This document shows, in pieces, positions 1 through 11,106 of a stretch of DNA of 64,000 nucleotides (position 1 is its first letter; each line of letters starts with the position of its first letter). The stretch comes from Owenia fusiformis. Taxonomy: Eukaryota > Annelida > Polychaeta > Sabellida > Oweniidae. The stretch is from NCBI GenBank assembly GCA_903813345.2, contig CAIIXF020000011.1, positions 24,666,166-24,730,165 of the forward strand. Direction: 5' to 3'. A program made the translations under genes and the position numbers. The notes under the pieces were generated by a model. The model saw only the letters and a program-made list of their open reading frames with translations. It was not told where the DNA came from and made no database searches.

Positions 1-1370
1 TTAACTTTTATATATCAAAAGTTACACTATTTTGAAAATAAGAGGTGTAAAATTATAAAAAGCGTATAGTTTAAGATTCGTTCTCGATACCTCTTTTATT
101 CTATGGAGATTTTAGCTAACTTGATATGCGATGTCTTCCTCTGGTAATCTCTATTCTATAGGTCACTAAGAAACAAAAACTATAAATTGCATTTGGGAAA
201 TCACTAAGCATTTTAATCAAGAAATAACATAAAAGTACGTTGTAATGCATAAATGCAGTCGCTTCTCAAAAAAATTGTTTTGCAAAACGCAACACTGTCA
301 TGTTTTCTCATGATGTTTAACACAACATGTGAGAAGTTATTTTGGGCACACAATGAAACTGTGGGATTTCGCTTTCAAATCATCCTATATTTGTATGTGG
401 CAAAGACATCTAGTAATAATCAGAAATAAGTTAAACTTGTCAGTGCAAAACAACGTCGCTTAAAGTAAAAATTGACGCAATTGTTAATCCAACGAATCTT
501 TCTCGTATATATCCAAAGTCTTAAAACACAAGCTCCTGTCCATTGTATTGTCACCATAAACCATTTTATATCTTTTAATAGAGATACAAAATTACTTTGA
601 AAATAATAACGTATCTTAATATCATTATCAAAACATTTTAACTCGATCAATATCATTTACTTATTTGTTTAGAAGAATATAAACTCGTGATATGACCAAC
701 TACAAACAATAACAACTTCTTAAACAACAAAACAACAAAACATAAAATGCTTCATAGTAGAGGCAAATGAAAGAGAACGTCGCTTAAATCTAAGACATTT
801 CGTTCCTTTACAAATGTCAAATGTCTACTTCACTGGAATAAGCTTAAAGTCCCCGATAAATCGGGCTACGTATACCGCCGTGTTTACATTAGGGGATTAG
901 AAGAGTTTATTTTTTATTTAGGAATGCAAGCTACGTATATCAATATTAGGCCTTCCATGTACTCGTGTGCATGTAATCAGCATGCCCTTCAATATTATGT
1001 AAACCAGGCTATTCAAGTACTGTATAATGTACACTATTTATGTGTGTACTACATACAATACAATTCCCTGGGAAACAAAACACAAATACTTTTTATATGT
1101 TCAAAATGAGCCATTTGATTGATGCAAACACTAAATAGCTTCATAAATAACATCTACAAAGTATATCTAATAGTAATTTTCAATTTCAATGGTGAAACTT
1201 CCCTGGTTACGATTATATGGGAAATCATCACGAGACGAAGATCGTTCGCCTTCCTGGCTTACCTCTGAATCGTGTACCTGGTAATCTCTTTATATAGTTT
1301 AGCGAGAGCGGCGCGCCTGCGCAGTTTTAAACTTTGGCGCACACTTTAAGATTTTACCCAACGTTTTCAC
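1..1370. other. Intergenic, no gene recognised
   Basis: AT-rich, with one GC-rich patch at 1303-1324 containing GCGCCTGCGCAG, similar to an NRF1 site. No adjoining exon was identified. Confidence 0.4.
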
Positions 1371-1372
1371 TA

Positions 1373-2358
1373 CAGTGTGTCTCAAAAAATGTTACACTTG
1401 CAAAAAGTTCAATATCTTTCATGATTTTGACTTTTTCCCCAAAATATACTTATATGCCGAAAGACCAATCTTTCTCGAATAAATTCACACCATCAGATTC
1501 AAAATCCGTCCATGATTGACTGCACAGGACAGATTTTATAGACTCATGTGCAATCTGATTTGCGTCAATTTCTCAGTGGTTGGATATGTGGTGATCAATT
1601 CTTTTTTGGTGTGGATGCTTGATATGATCAATGATCCAGTTGTTTCTTTTCTGGATAAAAATACAAGATTTCATTGTCAGAGTGTTCAATTTTGTTATGA
1701 TGGCAACAGGATGGTACAAAAGCTTGTGGCAGATTGTTTGGTAGAACTCTTTGGAAATCAGAAGATAGCATTGAATTACAAAATGGATTGGCCCCCAGGG
1801 TCACCCCACTTAACACCCTTTATTTTTTGAAGGGCCTCTGAAAGCGCTTTACATCATCGCAAACTGACCTTATGAACTTCTGCAAAAACAATTGATAGAA
1901 TCAGTGTGATATTACAATGCATGTGCGCATGAGCAAGGGTATCTCAGATTTGCTTTGGAGAACATGCATGTTGAGGGGACCTCAACATGTTCATGTTTCT
2001 TCATCATGTTTATGTGGATAGACCCAATGATCATATGTAAGACAAATAGGAAAATTACAGAATGACTCAGGTAAAGGTCAAGCTTCTACTCAGAAGAAAG
2101 TTAAATGTTAAAGAAACTGTTCCTCCTTTGTCATTTGGTCCATCCAATCACTTAGAAGTTGGCGCAAGTCAGGTTTGACCATGGTACATTAAAAGCTGTC
2201 CCCAGGAGCCAATCAAGGACAGATTTTGAATCTGATGGTGTCAAATTATTTGAGAAAGATTTGTCTTTTGGTATCAAAAGTACATTTAAGGGGAAAAGTC
2301 AAAATTATGAAAGATATTGAACTTTTTGTAAGTGTAACATTTCTTTTGAGACACACTG
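1373..2358 (+). mobile_element. Degenerate mariner/Tc1-like DNA transposon with long inverted repeats
   Basis: The two ends are inverted repeats of roughly 165 bp: CAGTGTGTCTCAAAA at the left end reads again, reversed, at the right end, and the similarity runs inward to about 1535 and 2205. Both ends abut the dinucleotide TA (1371-1372 and 2359-2360), the target duplication expected of Tc1/mariner elements. The interior has transposase remains on the + strand (see 1516-1830). The element is non-functional as it stands. Confidence 0.8.
1516..1830 (+). pseudogene. Mariner-like transposase fragment (inactive)
   Basis: An open frame of about 104 codons ends in MDWPPGSPHLTPFIF, which resembles the mariner catalytic region (normally W-P-P-x-S-P-D-L-T-P-x-D-F). 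Upstream, FCYDGNR sits where the second catalytic Asp block (family pattern QDGAP) should be, followed by VQKLVADCLVELFGN. The acidic residues of the final block are replaced by His and Ile, the N-terminal helix-turn-helix is missing, and no full frame surrounds it, so this is a decayed transposase inside the TA-flanked element. Frame and start codon are not meaningful. Confidence 0.65.
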
Positions 2359-2415
2359 TAGATGTGCTCCACTTTTGCAAGATCAATTGCATGTCACTGG
2401 CGGCGATTTTCATCA

Positions 2416-2538
2416 TCATATTATTTCAATTGTTTTCCATCTTCTTCTGATACGTTCCTTTTCAAGGTATTTTTGTCCCTCGATTCTTTTCTTTCTTTCT
2501 CTATAATTCTTTAGAATTTCTGCTTTAGTTTTGGCCAT
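2416..2538 (-). CDS. Short basic ORF resembling the N-terminus of a repeat-associated protein family
   Basis: A 40-codon frame starts MAKTKAEILKNYRERKKR and continues with EGQKYLEKERIRRRWK before a stop. This highly charged N-terminus resembles one I recall at the start of hypothetical proteins repeated many times in invertebrate genomes, often near transposons. It begins 58 bp outside the right end of the mariner-like element and is probably a fragment. The family link is from memory, not a search. Confidence 0.3.
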   Translation of the reverse strand: MAKTKAEILKNYRERKKRIEGQKYLEKERIRRRWKTIEII

Positions 2539-2589
2539 ATTCTGCAACAAATTGTGAATTCCCGGGTTAGTTACCACTATTAAGACAGA

Positions 2590-3900
2590 AATAAAACAAG
2601 TATTAAGCGACGTTATCAAAAGCAACGTACCTTAATTGATGTAAAACTCAAGTCGTATGTGATTTGGGAAAAAAGTTGACATCATTTTTTAACAATGACC
2701 AATTAAGTTGTTTATTTATAATATCTTTCAACCGAATCGGGATATCCTAGATCTCTGATTAACCAGCTTTGCTTAGGCAAAAGATACAGGTGTTGTACTT
2801 ACGCGATTGCTGTATTATTTAGGGATTATTAGGATGAAATCCCATTTCCTTTGACTGCAAATAAAGTATGGCGTATCATTGGGATCACGGGATGATCTCC
2901 TCCACTGAGTTACCAGCATTTATTGCTGAGGTAATCAACTTATTTCGCACTTTCCGTAACGTACCTTATTGCAACGTACATGAGGAAAACTCATTACATG
3001 TTCCAATAAAGCAATATAACAGAGCGAACAAAGGTAATGAGCACATTATATTGAATGTCCGCCTTGTCATATTCAAGAATTTATTTACTAATTCCATCAA
3101 ACTTTTACAAAATGTTGGGAAATGTTGTAACGTACCTTAAAATCCTTATCTTTTGAATTGAAAAATGACACCTTTATGACCTATAACTTTTGTTCTGGAT
3201 AGAATACAGTTTTGAAACTTTGCATGCATTTTGATAAATCATTTTCTGATAAAATATCACTTCGGGTTAAACATTTCAGTGATTCGTGCATTCTCCAGAA
3301 ATTAAAATATCTAAAGTGGTATTTTAGAAAAAAACTGGCGACATGGGTTCCGGGCATCTGATTATTAGGTTAGAAAGGGTTAAATTACTCGAAATGTTAG
3401 TAAAATACAGTATACACCCACAGGTATCTTTTCAAGAAGTTTGAATGTGTTCTGAAATCTATAACTACTTCAGTTATGCTTATAAAACATCACTATGCAC
3501 TCTGGCGACATAACGTACCTGAGGAATTTGTCATCAAATTAAGTTAGAAAAAATTCTCACTTACTACCAAACAATTAAAATTTGCTGTTTAGTGATTATA
3601 CAAGTGGGTATTGGTCCTAAGTAGATGTTCTTAAAAAGTTTCTATATATATCTCTTAACGCTCGAGAAAAAACCCTTGGCGACACGAATGTCTACTTATA
3701 TGTGGAATGACCGAGTAATGCTGTCCAAACGAGAGCGGGAAATAGGGAGATTGATAGGGGTGATGAGAAATCGATAATTAGGCATAATGCACTAAATGCA
3801 ATTGATGGAAGTTGATGGTCAAAGGTATGGGGAAAGTTCAATGGATCAGCTATAGATATTACTGGAACATATAATTGTGAATAGTACTAGTAATTATTTC
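2590..3900. other. Gene-free stretch with recurring AACGTACCT motif
   Basis: No convincing exon was seen. The decamer-like motif AACGTACCT recurs near 2623, 2958, 3130 and 3513, often with a TGGCGACA motif nearby (about 3336, 3502 and 3676). The pattern suggests an old dispersed or tandem repeat, but no clean unit can be drawn. Confidence 0.35.
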
Positions 3901-3965
3901 ATATTTCATTCTAAATAAGGTTGTTGTCTAGGTACATACATGTATTCTGGAAAACTGTATGCGCA

Positions 3966-5087
3966 ATGGAACCAGTCACAGGATGTAACCCGAATAGTAG
4001 CTTCCAAGAAGACGTACGGAGCTTGCCAAATGCGACCAACTCATCGTCTTTTAATTATTCAACATTTGCGAGTAACAATAGTTCAAACACAAAAACTATA
4101 GAAATCTTTGTAGAATGCATGTTAGGAATCATCATATGTTTCGGCAATGGACTTGTCATCGTCTCCTATATCAAGTTCAAGACATTGAGGATTGTCGCAA
4201 ATTTTTTCATTGTTAACTTGGCGATCGCTGATTTCGGAGTTGGTATTATGATGCCTTTACACATAGCGATGTACATTTTCCCAGATATGATGGCCTCGTC
4301 GGTATATGTTTGTCTCCTGAGGTATATGGTCGTTATGATCACGGTATGTGCGTCCATGCTCAGCCTCTTTGGTATAACGGTGGACCGCTATATAGCCATT
4401 ATTGTACCCCTTCGATACAACGCCATCATGACGAGACGAAACGCCTATCTCCTTGCTGGAATGATTTGGGGATTTCCGTTTGTATATACGATCATTATAC
4501 CACTGTTTTTTCATCATAGATACGAGGAGTTCACCAATCTATTTGAGGATCGACATTGCAATTTTGTTCAAGTGTTCAAATTAACGTATTTGAGAGTGTT
4601 ATGCACAGGCATATTCTGTCTCCTATTAGGCACAATGATCGTAATGTATGTTCTCATATTTTATGACGTAAATAGATCTTTAAATGCATCCGTGAGCCCC
4701 CGAATTCCAGTCATAATTGATGAAACAAATGGGAAAACGACGTCAAAGCAAACGACTCCGTATCATATCAAATTATTGAGAACAACAATCATTGTATTAG
4801 GATGCTTCATTGCCTCTTGGTTCCCATTTCTTATATCCCTCCACGCTCAGATCTACTTCGACAAAAAGACGGACCCAAGCTGGAACTCCGCGAGAGAATA
4901 TAGTACGTTTATTGGACTGCTCAACAGCGCAATCAATCCGGTCATTTATGCCTTCAGACTGAAAGACTTTAAGATTGCTTTCAAGGCGGTATTGTGCAGA
5001 AGAGTACACAGACACCAGGCGTCATTTTATCGCCAAGAAATTGCAACTATAGAAAACAAAGAAGACAGGCAAACGGGGAATCTGTGA
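3966..5087 (+). CDS. Adenosine-receptor-like class A (rhodopsin family) GPCR
   Basis: A 373-residue intronless receptor. The start is the ATG at 3966 (G at -3, G at +4); the frame stays open 15 codons further upstream but without a Met. The extracellular N-terminus has several Asn-linked glycosylation sequons (NSS, NATNSS, NYS, NNSS). Seven hydrophobic segments follow, with class A landmarks in order: GNGLV in TM1, NLAIAD in TM2, a TM3 cysteine (SVYVC) pairing with the loop-2 cysteine (DRHCNF), VDRYIAI at the end of TM3, ASWFPF in TM6, and NSAINPVIYAFR in TM7. The PLRYNAIMT stretch after DRY and the NSxxNPxIYAxR of TM7 are closest to adenosine receptors. The Asn of TM6 and the His of TM7 that bind adenosine in A2A are Leu at the aligned positions, so the ligand is uncertain. 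The protein belongs in the plasma membrane and should couple to G proteins. The family call is firm and the ligand is not. Confidence 0.85.
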   Translation: MEPVTGCNPNSSFQEDVRSLPNATNSSSFNYSTFASNNSSNTKTIEIFVECMLGIIICFGNGLVIVSYIKFKTLRIVANFFIVNLAIADFGVGIMMPLHIAMYIFPDMMASSVYVCLLRYMVVMITVCASMLSLFGITVDRYIAIIVPLRYNAIMTRRNAYLLAGMIWGFPFVYTIIIPLFFHHRYEEFTNLFEDRHCNFVQVFKLTYLRVLCTGIFCLLLGTMIVMYVLIFYDVNRSLNASVSPRIPVIIDETNGKTTSKQTTPYHIKLLRTTIIVLGCFIASWFPFLISLHAQIYFDKKTDPSWNSAREYSTFIGLLNSAINPVIYAFRLKDFKIAFKAVLCRRVHRHQASFYRQEIATIENKEDRQTGNL

Positions 5088-6321
5088 ATATCTTTAAATC
5101 ATGGGCTCTCGTTTAATGAATATACCTAAAGATGTACCAGTGTAACATTTTTTACTAAATTATCCCATTTATGTAACCTTGTTCCGGTCTTATTGGCCCG
5201 TGCCCATAGAGACAAACCTGTATAAATCTTAAGTTTTATCATTTATTTTAATGAATGCAAAAGTAATGCAAAAACCGTTACTAGTACATGGCCAGGGATG
5301 GTGGTAAATAAAATTTCTTCATTCTATCTGCGACAACAAAATTTGAGGTATGTACGTTCAATATTTCAAAATTTAATTTCGCTGTAAATTGTATGCGACT
5401 ATAGATGGTTAAAATAAAATGATAATTATAAGGCAAAGATGAAAATATCAAGAACCTACGGGTTGCAATTATCCATATTCAATTATAAAACGACCCCAAT
5501 CGCCCACAACACAGCAATTATCAAACACAATAAACCTATATACAAAAGCAATGCAGACTTTAGATGTACTATTCTCAAATTGAAAATACGTATCCAAATG
5601 TAAAAGTACATTTATTTTATAAAATATGTCACTGCTTTGTAAACAGGTGAAACCATTCATAACAGTTAGGGTAACTGCATAAACACTATTAAACAGAGGT
5701 CATTTTAGGTTACTATGAATTTTCATCAGTGAAGAATACCTAGCGAGGGACGTGTCAAAATGTGAGTTTAAAGTGATCTAACTCTCAATGAGCAGTCTGA
5801 ATGCTTTAGAATTGCAATTGCTCAGCACTCATGGATACGACAAAATACTACAATCAGAGGACAGCATATTTATAAAAAATTAAAATGAGGTAAGCATGTT
5901 GAATTGTATTTGTATATAGTATGTGTACAGTATAATAATTGAGGTTAAACAGTGAGATGATTCCAGCACTGTATTGCATATAAATGTTTGCCTACCTTAA
6001 TTAAATCTAATACTTTTACCTTCACTTCTATCTCAGGTTATATATTTTCTCAGGAACAATATTGGGCAACATCATATAAAAGCAAGTTTGATTAACTTTT
6101 CTGAGTTGCAGAAAACAAGAATGTATACATTTTTGTATTTGAGTAAATCGTAATAAAGTTTGTTGCGACCGCATAAAAATGCTGATGTTTCATTCATTAT
6201 ATTTTCTAATATAAGAAATCCATGATATTTTGTCATATCATACGAAAATGATGAGTTGGGAGCTGATCTATTTAAACGTGTTAGTCTTTACTTTCATTAT
6301 TTTGGAGCTTTGTAAGCGTTA
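5088..6321. other. Intergenic, no gene seen
   Basis: AT-rich sequence that includes the presumed 3' UTR of the GPCR. No exon, RNA gene or repeat structure was recognised. Confidence 0.5.
5307..5312 (+). promoter_or_regulatory. Polyadenylation signal AATAAA, probably for the GPCR
   Basis: A canonical AATAAA lies 220 bp after the GPCR stop codon. It is the first such hexamer I noticed downstream on this strand; the cleavage site is not known. Confidence 0.4.
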
Positions 6322-6323
6322 TA

Positions 6324-7224
6324 CAGGGTGTTCAAAAAAAACGCAACCCAAAGAAATTGCTATATCTTGAAAAATACTGGTTCAATTATGTTCATATTTT
6401 CAGGAAATAAAGAAGAGACTGTGTATGTATAGCTCCTGTAAATGATTAGTTGTAAAACATGATGCCTTGGACACCTGCTCAAAAGACAGTTGTACTAGGA
6501 AACTACGAAAAACGCAGTCAGGGCTGACTGCAACCGCAAAAAAACACTTCCTAACCATAGTGTTTTGGCTCTTCAAATTTGGCACAAATCATCTTCATTC
6601 ACAGTATGGTACATCTGTAGAGTGAAATCAAAACCACTTCAGGGACTTTACAGTTATGGTTGAAATGCTTTCAAATCGCAGTCAAACGCCCTGGTTCAGG
6701 GAAACTTGAGAAGGAATTTTGACCATGACCGTAAAGTCCCTGGAGTGATTTTGATGAAACTCCACAAATTCACCATACATTGAATGATGATAATTTGTGC
6801 CAAATTTGAAGTGCCAAAACACTATAGTTAGAAAGTTATTTGGTTTTATTGCTGTGGCAGTCACCTCTGACTGCATTTTCATATTTTCCTAGTACAACTG
6901 TCATTTGAGCAGGTGTCCAAGGCATCATGTTTTACAACTTACTGACAACAGGAGCTATACATACACAGTCTCTCCTTTCTTTTCCTGAAAAAATGAGCAT
7001 AATTGAATCAGTATTTTCCAAGATAAAGTGATTTTAAATGCGCGTTTTTCGTATTTTGCTAGTACAACTGTCTTTTGAGCATTTGTCCAAGATATCATGT
7101 TTTACAACTAATTAACAACAGGGGCTATACATACACAGTCTCTTCTTTCTTTCCTGAAAATATGAACATTAGTATTTTCCAAGATATAGCGATTTCTTTG
7201 GGTTGCGTTTTTTTAAACACCCTG
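6324..7224. mobile_element. Fold-back (inverted-repeat) DNA element with TA target site
   Basis: The left end CAGGGTGTTCAAAAAAA and the right end are inverted copies, and the match extends through CGCAACCCAAAGAAAT and beyond. TA dinucleotides flank both ends (6322-6323 and 7225-7226). The long arms also pair internally: 6415-6560 is inverted at about 6830-6985, and part of the right arm is repeated directly at about 7055-7190. There is no coding capacity, so this is a non-autonomous element, possibly of the Tc1/mariner group given the TA. Confidence 0.75.
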
Positions 7225-7705
7225 TATATGAAATTATAGATTGGGTCACAGGTATCCCTGTAAAGAGGCCATGATGAACTGTTCATGAACTTTTTTGTTT
7301 AGCTATTACTGAACACACATTATAAACAGCAACCTCATTTAATATGACCATGAGTTAATTTTCGCCGTGTGTTTGTAACAAACAAGAGTGCCATCTTTAA
7401 ACAAAAATAATGTATCGTACAGGGCCAATAATTCCTTGACTTACACGCAGGTACTGTCAATATTGTATGTAATTTTGTTTCAATAAATGAATTATAAAAA
7501 CTAAAAAAAATAAAGCTGAACTTTTCGTCATTTCTATAACGTTAGTCAGCGTCTGTCATTACAGTCCTTTTAAATAAAAGACCTAGGACGATATAAACCA
7601 ATATTATGAACGCCTGTATTCAATAAAAAGCGCCTTTATATTAGTGAATAAATGTTAACATGTTTTATTTAGGCAGCCTAGTTAAAATCGGATACCTGTT
7701 TCAGC

Positions 7706-7934
7706 ATGGTGTATCGACTAGTCCTTCTGCCGATGTTTATGTCGACTTGGGCCAGTATTCTGTCCTTCGCTAGTCCATACTGGCTTTATATCAGTAGTGA
7801 TGCCCCGGACGGAAGTGATGGAATGCCCGAGAAATCTATAGGACTATGGCAGGAATGTAGCAGTTTAGGGAAAGATCAATATAATATCACACAGTGGAAC
7901 TGCACTGGGATTTCTGTAACGTGGAACGGTCAAG
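7706..7934 (+). CDS. Claudin-fold protein, exon 1
   Basis: Encodes residues 1-76: TM1 and the extracellular loop with the W-GLW-C-C signature. It ends one base into a codon, directly before a GTGAGT donor. The frame that continues past 7934 is intron read-through. Confidence 0.8.
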
Positions 7935-9388
7935 GTGAGTCAAAGACGGGGCTGCCCCGGCTACGATGAGTTGAACTATTTGGCGTTTTGACTTATACTA
8001 TGTAGACTCACCGTCTATCTCAGTGACACGGCCTACAGGTGTACAGGTGGGGGGAGCTATTAAAAGGAATACAATAATATATTGAGAACTGATGTCTTTT
8101 GTTTGGACTATCAGGCCCATAGCCAGGATTACTCAGTTTACAAAAATTTCCAGGGGGTTCACATTTGACAATTTTGGCCCAAATATGGATAAAATCACTT
8201 GAGAAGTGCTCAAAATGGTGAAAACTGCATGATTTTGAAAGGGTAACACGCGGGAAATTTTTAGAAGAAGCCATCCAACTGATAACATACAATTGCAAAC
8301 ATCCAAACTAACACAAACAATGCCAATAGAACTATAAGTAAAGAAACAGATTTCAAGTCATCGAATCTTTATTTTATCCTGTAACTCCCTCTCCGACATT
8401 GTTTGGTAACAGAGAGTGGATGTGACCAGATGTTAGATGAAATACTTATGTTAATTCAGTTACAATTCTATTTTAGCTTGGTTTGGTCTCGTCCAGGGGC
8501 TCGAATGTATAGCCCTCCCCCTGTACGTCATAGGTACTCTCATATCCACCGTCCTTGTTTTTGCGAGGCGATTCTTTCCACACAAAAAGCTGGCTGTGGG
8601 ACTAACGAGCAAAATCCTATGCGGTGTATTGTATTTTTCTAGTAAGTATAGTTTTCTTTTAGTTTTCAATTCATACATTTTATGTATTGAAAAGCCCAAT
8701 TCTATTATGCATTTACATGCAAAAAGTGATCCATAGTGCTAAAGAAATAGAAAATTAAACCATTGCAAAATCGAATAATACAATCCTTTGAATATCAGAG
8801 ATTCGATATACAGAGTGGGCCGAAAATTATGATAGCATAGTTTATTAACGCACTGCATTACTATTTTTAGCGATTAGATGTAGAAATTTTGCAATTTAAA
8901 GAGGGTATAATGATCTTTAACGAGAGATACATTTGCTTCTAGTTTATTTATTGTTTACGTTTACAGGTTTTCTACTTCTACTCACAACAGTAATCTTTCC
9001 CATATACGCCTTAAAGATGCAAGACCAGATTCAACCAGTGAATGAAGACGAAACATTAGACCAGACTCTCAAGTCGAAGATTCACGTCACAATGAATTGG
9101 TGCTACTGGATCCATCTATTGGCGTTCCTATTAAACATCATCGGGGCTGTATTTGCCAATATACTTGCCCTGCCATCAATGCAATCAAAACTTATGACTT
9201 CACATGAAGATGGACATAATCACATGAATAACATAAGTGGTGTTGAGAAAGATGACCGAGAGTATGGTGTTACTATGACACCGGCTGTATCTACAACGAC
9301 TATGGGTAGTGGAGTGACGAATAGGACTGACAGTACTCATTTGGAATGGGGCGGGTCAACTGATAGAACCAGTGAAACGTTGGTCTAA
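7706..9388 (+). CDS. Four-transmembrane PMP22/EMP/claudin-fold protein (3 exons)
   Basis: Joining 7706-7934, 8477-8641 and 8967-9388 gives 271 residues; every intron is GT-AG and both junctions are phase 1. The ATG has A at -3 and G at +4. TM1 is about residues 4-25, ending in the conserved W26. The first extracellular loop carries the family signature W...GLW...C...C as IGLWQEC (GLW 46-48, C51) and WNC (C66), with sequons at N60 and N65. TM2 is about 87-107, TM3 about 119-147 and TM4 about 177-200. A hydrophilic tail of about 70 residues ends in ETLV, a class I PDZ ligand. The family includes claudins, PMP22/EMP proteins, and the TARP and GSG1L glutamate-receptor auxiliary subunits; I cannot place the protein in a subfamily. 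It faces the glutamate receptor gene tail to tail, 2.5 kb away. Confidence 0.8.
8112..8290. repeat. Possible hAT-like repeat fragment in intron 1 of the claudin-fold gene
   Basis: Starts with CAGGCCCATAGCCAGG, a terminus type I associate with dispersed hAT-like repeats in invertebrates. I did not find the matching opposite end, so it may be a truncated copy. Confidence 0.3.
8477..8641 (+). CDS. Claudin-fold protein, exon 2
   Basis: Follows a pyrimidine-rich stretch ending TTTTAG and stops before GTAAGT. Read in phase it gives WFGLVQGLECIALPLYVIG and onward: TM2, a basic cytoplasmic turn (RRFFPHKK) and the start of TM3. The longest raw frame across this area is a different, meaningless one. 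Confidence 0.8.
8967..9388 (+). CDS. Claudin-fold protein, exon 3 (terminal)
   Basis: Begins after TTTACAG. Completes TM3 (SFLLLLTTVIFPIYAL), then a loop rich in acidic residues, TM4 (WCYWIHLLAFLLNIIGA) and the cytoplasmic tail ending ETLV. Confidence 0.8.
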
Positions 9389-9531
9389 AAAGTTTATATT
9401 TCTTGGTGATAGAATGCATTTGTTTCTTTACATTGTATGCTAGCCTAAATCTCGGTATACCTGGGTCGGTTTAAACTTTAGACACCGCCATGCGTTGAAT
9501 CACACATAGATTGTTCTGCAGAGGCTATTAA

Positions 9532-9537
9532 AATAAA
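9532..9537 (+). promoter_or_regulatory. Polyadenylation signal AATAAA, probably for the claudin-fold gene
   Basis: A canonical hexamer 144 bp after the stop codon. Confidence 0.5.
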
Positions 9538-10035
9538 GGATAGTAATGTCACAAAGTGAAAACTATAACTCGACGCAAATGCACAATCAAAGTGGCTGTT
9601 TATCCGGAGAGAATATATTGACTTACTATTATTTAGCAGTTTTGGAGCTCTTTTTGTGAACAGATTAATAAAGACATTTCAAAATGAGAGACTCAGTTCG
9701 ATTTGGTTTAAAAATGTCTTGGAGATAATGATTCAAAGTATAGATGGCGCAAATTATTTGATTATTTTAGACTCGAAAGAAAATGAAATAATATTTCGAA
9801 ATAACTTTTATTTCTTTAATAAATACATATTACAAATACACATAATTACATACATTCAAAATGAAATGGATAAAATGTGGCACAGATCACAAGCATATGA
9901 GCGCCATTGCTACATGACGTAATATATAATATTCAGTGAACTAACTGGAGTGTAGTTATCATGTATGCAGTTATATCCCACATGGACTTTACAGAATTAA
10001 CTTAAGTTGTAATAGAAGGGATGCCTGACATTGCA

Positions 10036-10380
10036 ATGCACAATGTTCAGGTATGCCCGATATTGCTACACTGTAATTTACAATTCACAAACCTACATTG
10101 CTGTTCAATTCAATGTTCAGGTATGCCGTCCCATGTTGCATTACAATTTACATTTTCAATTATGTCCTGCATTGCAATTCATTGTTCAATTCAATGTTCA
10201 GGTATGCCGTCCCATGTTGCAATACGATTTACATTTTCAGTTATGTCCTACATTGCAATTCATTGTTCAATTCAATGTTCAGGTATGTCGTCCAATGTTG
10301 TAATGCATTTTACAATTTTCAGTTATGTTTCCCCACAATGTTACAATGCAATTCAAAATGTTCAGGTATTCCCAAATGGC
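10036..10380. repeat. 81-bp tandem repeat
   Basis: The block around CAATGTTCAGGTATGCCGTC recurs at 10111, 10192 and 10273, a spacing of 81 bp, with more diverged copies on either side. Because 81 is divisible by three, three overlapping frames stay open and produce repetitive pseudo-ORFs of 90-157 codons. These have no upstream context and resemble no known protein. Confidence 0.8.
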
Positions 10381-10499
10381 ACATTAATTTTGGTTTGTCC
10401 CACACATTACGACTTCTGTCATATTCTGATATTTCCGACATTTTGCCGCAGGTGTAATTCGTACTGTTTATGTATGTCACATATTGGTTCATAGTTCAC

Positions 10500-11104
10500 A
10501 ATTTTACAAGCATATCAACACACAATATTCTTTATAATTACATATACAGTAGAAGGGCACATGATGTTACATCTAACAATAATTTAACATTATTATTGAA
10601 CAAGCATAGTACATTAATAACAATATACAGATGATCGCAGTTTCAAACGCAATTCTAGCGTCAACTAAGGACAAACCCAGGAAAATGCAAATGAGAGAGG
10701 AACCCTCTTCAAATGGGATAATTTGTAAGACGGTAAGTGCGACTGATACGGAAATGTATTGGTAAATATAAGGATAAGTAATATTGTATTGACACGATTG
10801 TCCTCCTTTTAATAAACCCTCAGCTAGTCATCTGCATATGAAACTGCATTTCATTTCAGCAATGTCAGGATTTCCTTAGGGGAATTTTATCAGTGCAAAT
10901 AAAATAAGCTAGTGTATAAATGTGAATGCACCGTTGTAAGCATTTTTGTTTCTCTAAATACTATAGCATAGAAAAATAATAAAATATACAAAACTGATCA
11001 ATTTACAAAGCTACATACATACATTCGTATATCAACATAAGTACATATTAACATCAATCATCCCTGATTGGAATTCTGTTGGGGCGATTCATATTTAAAC
11101 AATA
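10500..11104. other. Intergenic, no gene seen
   Basis: AT-rich sequence between the 81-bp repeat and the next fold-back element. No exon or RNA gene was recognised. Confidence 0.5.
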
Positions 11105-11106
11105 TA

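Noticed and set aside
4166-4517. Antisense and out-of-frame ORFs inside the GPCR
   Set aside because: Shadows of a clear seven-transmembrane coding frame.
10021-10494. Open frame of 157 codons with a repetitive Cys-rich peptide
   Set aside because: Created by the 81-bp tandem repeat; other frames on the same strand are equally open.
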